A program made the translations under genes and the position numbers. From Candidatus Nanoarchaeia archaeon (GTDB taxonomy: Archaea > Nanobdellota > Nanobdellia > Tiddalikarchaeales > Tiddalikarchaeaceae), in NCBI GenBank assembly GCA_028704265.1, contig JAQVLH010000037.1:1-8825 (forward strand): a DNA stretch of 8,825 nucleotides, given 5' to 3'. The notes under the pieces were generated by a model. It saw only the letters and a list, made by a program, of their open reading frames with translations. It made no database searches and had not been told where the DNA came from. Below are positions 5,606 to 8,825 of this stretch, in pieces. The first letter of the stretch is position 1; each line of letters starts with the position of its first letter.

Positions 5606-6856
5606 ATGCAAAAAGCCTTAATTTGTGTTTTATTTGCTTGTATTATTTTTTTTAGCGGCTGCACTGCCCAAACAGATACTCTTAATTATAATAACAATGA
5701 TGCTGGCACTGAATTAGAAGATAATGATGTAGTTTCTGATTTTGAATTCACTGTTCCTTTGGAACTTCCAATAGCTTATGTTGGCGAACCTTATTTTTAT
5801 TCTTTCTGTAGTCCAGTTCCTGAAAAAATGACGGGTTTTTCATTAACTTGCGGTGTTGATGTTACTCCTGTTAATCCTAAGGGAGGCAGTACTCCTTATT
5901 CTATTATTGTTGAAAATCTTAATACTGATTTTTTTGTTAGCGGATTATATAATGGAGGAGATGGAATGCTTAATTTTACTGCAGAATCAGGCGATGAAGG
6001 AGAGTATGTGCTTAGCGTTTGCGCCAAACCCGCTGATGATTATAATAATGAATTAAGAATTTGCAAAAATACTACTTTATACATAATGTCTGATATTGTT
6101 ACAATTAAAGGAGCAGGAGAATTTAATTATTCATTATTATTTAATCTTAAGTCTGTTGTGAAAGCTGCTGATTTTGCATCAACTACTGATGAAAAAAATG
6201 CAGAGTTCGGATATACTTATGCCAATGGTTTTTCATTTGAAAAATTAACTTCTCAAGTTTCAGCAGCTGCACAAGGAGCAATATGGGGTGGAGGCGGATC
6301 TTACGCATCCCTTGAGATAACTGCAAATGAAAATAGTGTTTCAGTAGTTGCTGATGGCAACGCGGCTTGCGGCCAGCCTTCTTATTATGAGGGATACGAA
6401 GTGGATTATTACATGGTTGGCTATGTTGGATACATTGATAACATGTATTTGGCGCTTGAACTATTAAACACTGGAACTAAAGATAAAATTGTTGATGTTT
6501 ATTTTAATGTCAGCTCAGAATTAGACTCTGCTTCGCAGAATTATTTTGATGCTATTGCTAACTCGCATTTATGCATTGATTATAGACACTGCATAGATGT
6601 ATCAGCAAGGGAAGCTGGAGAATCTTTAACTAATGATTCATATTATAGAGTTATTGTGCGTCCAGGAAGCCATTGGCTAACAATTGGTTACATGAATAAT
6701 AATTTTGCAAATACTAACATGATGACTTGCCCTTCATATGTTAAATCAAGCAGTAAAGCATCAGTGACTATATTACCTGCAAGCATAAATGATGGAAAAA
6801 GTGTGATGGGTATGATTTATTCAGCAAACGATGAATCAGATTTTAAAGAAATATAA
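5606..6856 (+). CDS. Secreted lipoprotein with disulfide-type Ig-like domain
   Basis: The N-terminus MQKALICVLFACIIFFSGC is a lipoprotein signal with lipobox FSGC. Cys19 would be the lipid-bearing residue of the mature protein, which is held on the outer face of the cell membrane. A polar, Asn/Asp-rich linker follows (20-48). An Ig-like domain spans about 51-160, with AYVGEPYFYSFC (57-68), NPKGGSTPY (90-98) and GEYVLSVCA (132-140). It resembles the putative Ig (He_PIG-like) domains of archaeal surface proteins. Its four Cys (68, 82, 139, 153) are placed to make two disulfides. The remaining 250 residues are rich in predicted strand, Tyr, Ser and Asn, with several sequons and a Gly-rich turn at WGGGGSY; I do not recognise a family there. 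It is probably an adhesin, binding protein or envelope component. The 416-residue frame is intact from start to stop. A small membrane protein gene lies 59 bp downstream. Confidence 0.8.
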   Translation: MQKALICVLFACIIFFSGCTAQTDTLNYNNNDAGTELEDNDVVSDFEFTVPLELPIAYVGEPYFYSFCSPVPEKMTGFSLTCGVDVTPVNPKGGSTPYSIIVENLNTDFFVSGLYNGGDGMLNFTAESGDEGEYVLSVCAKPADDYNNELRICKNTTLYIMSDIVTIKGAGEFNYSLLFNLKSVVKAADFASTTDEKNAEFGYTYANGFSFEKLTSQVSAAAQGAIWGGGGSYASLEITANENSVSVVADGNAACGQPSYYEGYEVDYYMVGYVGYIDNMYLALELLNTGTKDKIVDVYFNVSSELDSASQNYFDAIANSHLCIDYRHCIDVSAREAGESLTNDSYYRVIVRPGSHWLTIGYMNNNFANTNMMTCPSYVKSSSKASVTILPASINDGKSVMGMIYSANDESDFKEI

Positions 6857-6881
6857 AATAATTAAATTTTAAATATGGAAA

Positions 6882-6893
6882 CTTTAATAATAA
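6882..6893 (+). promoter_or_regulatory. TATA-like box for the 6916 gene
   Basis: CTTTAATAATAA is centred about 28 bp before the ATG at 6916. The spacing fits a leaderless start, but the box is a weak match in an AT-rich gap. Confidence 0.35.
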
Positions 6894-6915
6894 ATTGCTG
6901 TGTTAATTTATTGTT

Positions 6916-7239
6916 ATGAAACTTAACAGGCTATACTTTTCAATTATTTTAGGAGCAGTTCTTGGAATAGCATGCATTATTGGAGTCAGCTTAAGAATAG
7001 GATTTTCAGGCAATGAATTATTCATAATAGGCACTTGGTATAATAGAGTCATAATGGGTTTAGTAATTGGTTTATTGCCTAGGGCTAAAAAATTGCCAAT
7101 AGTTAGAGGAGCATTTATGGGTTTAATTATTAGCTTAAGTTTGGCTTTGCCTACCAATTTTTATGACATTCCAGGATTCTTTGCAGGCATAGCTTACGGA
7201 ATAATAATTGATTACTTTGCTTCAAAGAAATATAAATAA
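6916..7239 (+). CDS. Small four-helix membrane protein
   Basis: This 107-residue protein has four likely membrane helices (about 6-25, 35-54, 60-79, 84-102) and almost no soluble part. Motifs worth noting are WYNRVIMGLVIG (41-52), VRGAFMGLIISL (63-74) and AGIAYGIIIDY (90-100). The 'W-Y-N-R ... R-G ... G-x-x-Y-G-x-x-x-D' pattern recalls small conserved membrane proteins in archaeal genomes, but I cannot name the family. Arg44, Arg64 and Asp99 in or near helices may be functional. It follows the lipoprotein gene on the same strand by 59 bp and could be co-transcribed, though a TATA-like box lies between. A short T5 run follows (7244-7248). Confidence 0.7.
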   Translation: MKLNRLYFSIILGAVLGIACIIGVSLRIGFSGNELFIIGTWYNRVIMGLVIGLLPRAKKLPIVRGAFMGLIISLSLALPTNFYDIPGFFAGIAYGIIIDYFASKKYK

Positions 7240-7256
7240 TTGATTTTTATGAATGA

Positions 7257-7343
7257 AAAAGCAATCTGAAACTTAGTGGCTTGTTTATTGAGATTGGCAG
7301 CGTACCTAATAGTTTTTTGCTTAAATACTTGAAGATTAAATTA
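7257..7343 (+). pseudogene. Thioredoxin reductase fragment (trxB remnant)
   Basis: Read from 7257, the frame gives a peptide containing LKLSGLFIEIGSVPN, then a helix ending LKIKL. This matches the segment of thioredoxin reductases near the end of the NADPH domain: 'L.vDG.FIEIG..PNT.L.K.LGVKL'. Nothing before it (a TGA in frame at 7254) or after it continues the protein: there is no CxxC motif, no Gly-rich nucleotide loop and no C-terminal 'TNVPG.FAAGD' motif. It is about 28 codons of a gene normally near 300 codons long. The match is by eye, but the 15-residue core is quite specific. Confidence 0.6.
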
Positions 7344-7417
7344 GGCCAAAGGTTGGAGTTGTTGTAATTAAAGACAATAAATTATTATTGGGCAAGAGGA
7401 AGAATGCTCGGGTTTAA
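7340..7417 (+). pseudogene. Nudix hydrolase 5' fragment
   Basis: In a different frame from the trxB-like piece, 7340-7417 encodes IRPKVGVVVIKDNKLLLGKRKNARV then TAA. This matches the first strands of many Nudix hydrolases: 'M-R-P-K-V-G-V-...-I-I-K-D-N-K-L-L-L-G-K-R-K-...-G-E-G'. The ATT at 7340 sits where an ATG would be. The Nudix box (GX5EX7REUXEEXGU) and the PGG motif are absent, and no continuation is seen in any + frame up to 7474. It is a dead remnant, fused near 7340-7346 to the trxB remnant. Confidence 0.6.
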
Positions 7418-7442
7418 TCTTTTTAACAAATAATTTAGAAAA

Positions 7443-7452
7443 CTTTAAATTT
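7443..7452 (+). promoter_or_regulatory. TATA-like box for the 7475 gene
   Basis: CTTTAAATTT is centred about 27 bp before the ATG at 7475, the usual archaeal spacing. It lies just downstream of the Nudix remnant, so the small gene has its own start signal. Confidence 0.4.
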
Positions 7453-7474
7453 AATAATATTTACCTATTTTTTC

Positions 7475-7825
7475 ATGGATGAATTAATTAGAAAATATTC
7501 AATTTCTGAGTTAGAAAAAATAGGGAATAATTATGAAAATCTTGATAAAATTAAAGAGTTATGCGAAAATTATAGCAAATATTTTCATAAAATCCATTAT
7601 GATCAAACTGTTACTTGGGTTAAAAATCAATCTGATAAAACTTTAAGCATTATTGAAAAAGAAATTGAAACTGAATTGTATCAGTATGTTAATTTTATGA
7701 AAAAAGCTATTGAATTAACTTTTCCAAATAAGGATAAAATGAAAGATTTAAAATTTTTAATTGGGGATGCTATTTTTGAAAGCCATGATTCAATTAGAAT
7801 AGCACATAATTATTATAATGATTAA
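7475..7825 (+). CDS. Small helical protein of unknown function
   Basis: This 116-residue protein is cytoplasmic by composition, with no signal or membrane segment. It is rich in Lys, Glu, Ile, Tyr and Asn and looks almost wholly helical, with possible helices at about 3-17, 21-37, 40-66, 67-83 and 89-112. The most distinctive parts are HYDQTVTWVKNQSDK (residues 41-55, with the only Trp) and the C-terminal ESHDSIRIAHNYY. I do not recognise a family. A helical-bundle fold of the PhoU or HEPN kind was considered, but the diagnostic motifs are missing. Codon use is like that of its neighbours, and a T7 run (7829-7835) follows the stop. It converges on the PAS protein gene with a 17-bp gap. Confidence 0.65.
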   Translation: MDELIRKYSISELEKIGNNYENLDKIKELCENYSKYFHKIHYDQTVTWVKNQSDKTLSIIEKEIETELYQYVNFMKKAIELTFPNKDKMKDLKFLIGDAIFESHDSIRIAHNYYND

Positions 7826-7828
7826 TTA

Positions 7829-7835
7829 TTTTTTT
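7829..7835 (+). terminator. T7 run after the 7475 gene
   Basis: A run of seven T begins 4 bp after the stop codon, in the gap between convergent genes. It is the likely U-run terminator for the small helical gene. No comparable run is seen for the convergent - strand gene within this gap. Confidence 0.35.
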
Positions 7836-7842
7836 GCCAATT

Positions 7843-8825
7843 TTATTTAGCTTTTTTATTTCTTTTCAAAAGTATGTCTTTGTCGGGTATTGAATTTTTT
7901 ACTAAATAGGTTAATTCTTTTTTTTCAAATTCTTTTATTTCTTTTGGGTTCATTTTGAATATTTCATGCATCTGGTTTACCATTTCCTTTAATTCTTTTG
8001 CATTGCTTTTTATTTTAATTATATAATCTTTAAATTCATATTTTTTTGATTTTTGAAGGATTAAATCAGTGTATCCAAGTATTGCCATTAATGGCTGCTT
8101 GATATTGTAAGTGGTTAATATGTTTAAGTCATTTTTTAATTGCTCAATTTTTTTCCTGTCAGCTATATTTCTCATTATTATCAGAAATTTTTCTTCTTTT
8201 TTATTTTTTGTTTTTTGTAGTAGAACATCTACAGGTATTTCATCTCCTGTTTTTGTTTTTATCATGCTTTCAAAACCGGCATCTCCTTTTATTGTTGCAT
8301 TATACATATTTTCTTTGAATGCTGGTTCATTTTCAGGTTTTATTATTTCAAGGATGTTGTGTTTTATTATTTCATCAAAAGAATAACCTATTTTAATTAA
8401 GATGCTTTTGTTTGCATATTCAATATTTCCCTTTGTGTCAGTTGTTAGTATTTTATCTTTTGCAGTGTCTATTATTTCTGATTTTAATTCTGATTCCTGC
8501 AAAGTCTCATTCAATTTTTTGAACAAGGTATTAAATGGGTTTTTCAGAGTTGAATTAATTAATGCCCTAGCTAATATTATTACTGAAAAAAACTTAAATA
8601 TGTGGCCTAAAGCATTCATGAATCCGTAAACACTGATGTATTGGGTGAAGCTTAATTCTGATGTGATTAATAATATATTGAAAGCCAATAATAATTTGAA
8701 TACTTTTGGATCAAATTCTTTTCTTTTAGTATAAAGCAAATAGGTTGCAACAATTATTATTCCGCAAATTATGTATTCGCTGATTATTTTAAATCCTGTA
8801 AGTCCAACACCTTCAACATAGCATG
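7843..8825 (-). CDS. MASE3-PAS sensor with degenerate kinase end, 5' partial
   Basis: The frame is open to the right edge, so the true N-terminus is outside the window; a TTG at 8739 is not a convincing start, because the family match continues upstream. Reading inward from the edge, YVEGVGLTGFKIISEYII, then a helix, KRKEFDPKVF, LSFTQYISVYGF and GHIFKFFSVIIL match the MASE3 membrane sensor domain. 'ALINSTLKNPF' matches the usual MASE3 end. A PAS domain follows at about 8484-8149, with DTKGNIEYANKS, IGYSFDEI and KTGDEIPVDVLL. Then comes a histidine-kinase dimerisation helix (about 8140-8000) with YNIKQPLMAILGYTDLIL, where Tyr at 8107-8109 replaces the phospho-accepting His. The protein stops soon after; there is no ATPase domain with N, G1 or G2 boxes. 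It is a membrane signal receptor that probably works by dimerising or by protein contact, not as a kinase. Confidence 0.8.
   Translation of the reverse strand, partial: CYVEGVGLTGFKIISEYIICGIIIVATYLLYTKRKEFDPKVFKLLLAFNILLITSELSFTQYISVYGFMNALGHIFKFFSVIILARALINSTLKNPFNTLFKKLNETLQESELKSEIIDTAKDKILTTDTKGNIEYANKSILIKIGYSFDEIIKHNILEIIKPENEPAFKENMYNATIKGDAGFESMIKTKTGDEIPVDVLLQKTKNKKEEKFLIIMRNIADRKKIEQLKNDLNILTTYNIKQPLMAILGYTDLILQKSKKYEFKDYIIKIKSNAKELKEMVNQMHEIFKMNPKEIKEFEKKELTYLVKNSIPDKDILLKRNKKAK

Noticed and set aside
5853..6056. Leu-rich open frame within the lipoprotein gene
   Set aside because: It is a shifted frame of an intact coding region; Leu/Ile richness is an artefact of T-rich codons.
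6718..6727. ATGATGA as a box C of a C/D guide RNA
   Set aside because: It lies within an intact lipoprotein coding sequence, and I found no matching box D with proper spacing or internal C'/D' boxes.
6903..7157. Open frame on the - strand opposite the four-helix protein gene
   Set aside because: The + strand frame has a TATA box and clear membrane helices with conserved polar motifs; the antisense product does not.
7257..7417. A single TrxB-Nudix protein made by programmed frameshifting
   Set aside because: Both pieces are far too short, the catalytic motifs of both families are missing, and there is no start codon with a promoter.
8111..8629. Two open + strand frames opposite the PAS protein gene
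   Set aside because: They are antisense to recognisable MASE3, PAS and kinase-helix motifs, and they have hydrophobic, Phe/Ser-rich antisense composition.
1..8825. CRISPR array, tandem repeat or insertion sequence
   Set aside because: No spaced direct repeats, transposase-like frame or paired terminal repeats with target duplication were seen; the many short AT repeats reflect base composition.

Overview
The window looks like a piece of an AT-rich archaeal chromosome, most likely from a DPANN-type lineage (Woesearchaeota/Pacearchaeota-like). This is inferred from gene content and promoter style, not from a marker gene. Nearly every gene has a TATA-like AT box centred about 24-31 bp before its ATG and no Shine-Dalgarno motif, as expected for leaderless or nearly leaderless archaeal transcripts. 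Stops are mostly TAA, and genes are followed by T-runs. No tRNA, rRNA, CRISPR array, insertion sequence or complete mobile element was found.

Layout: (1) At 3-1373, two + strand membrane proteins: a small DUF2178-like protein whose 5' end may lie outside the window, and a 341-residue polytopic protein with conserved His/Asp/Glu/Lys in its membrane core. (2) At 1368-3066, two - strand genes: a DUF362 protein that converges on and overlaps the previous gene by 6 bp, and a four-helix membrane protein with a Cys-rich external domain. (3) At 3067-3134, a divergent promoter region with an 18-bp palindrome and flanking inverted repeats. (4) At 3135-4457, two + strand genes: a protein with a short GXGXG-like beta-helix, and a CheD-like protein that keeps the Thr/Cys/His residues of the CheD glutamine deamidase at exact spacing, although no chemotaxis gene is nearby. 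(5) At 4525-4616, a long inverted repeat with T-runs at both ends, probably a two-way terminator. (6) At 4615-5487 (-), a DegV family lipid-binding protein. (7) At 5606-7239 (+), a lipoprotein with a disulfide-type Ig-like domain and a small four-helix membrane protein. (8) At 7257-7417, a gene graveyard where a thioredoxin reductase fragment is joined to the first codons of a Nudix hydrolase. (9) At 7475-7825 (+), a small helical orphan. (10) At 7843 to the right edge (-), a MASE3-PAS sensor protein whose histidine-kinase part has lost the phospho-accepting His and the ATPase domain.

The genes do not form one obvious pathway. Each seems to have its own promoter, so this is a mosaic of single-gene units rich in envelope proteins. 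The points most worth following are the CheD-like enzyme with no chemotaxis partner, its beta-helix neighbour, the TrxB/Nudix remnant, the long two-way hairpin and the His-less sensor protein.
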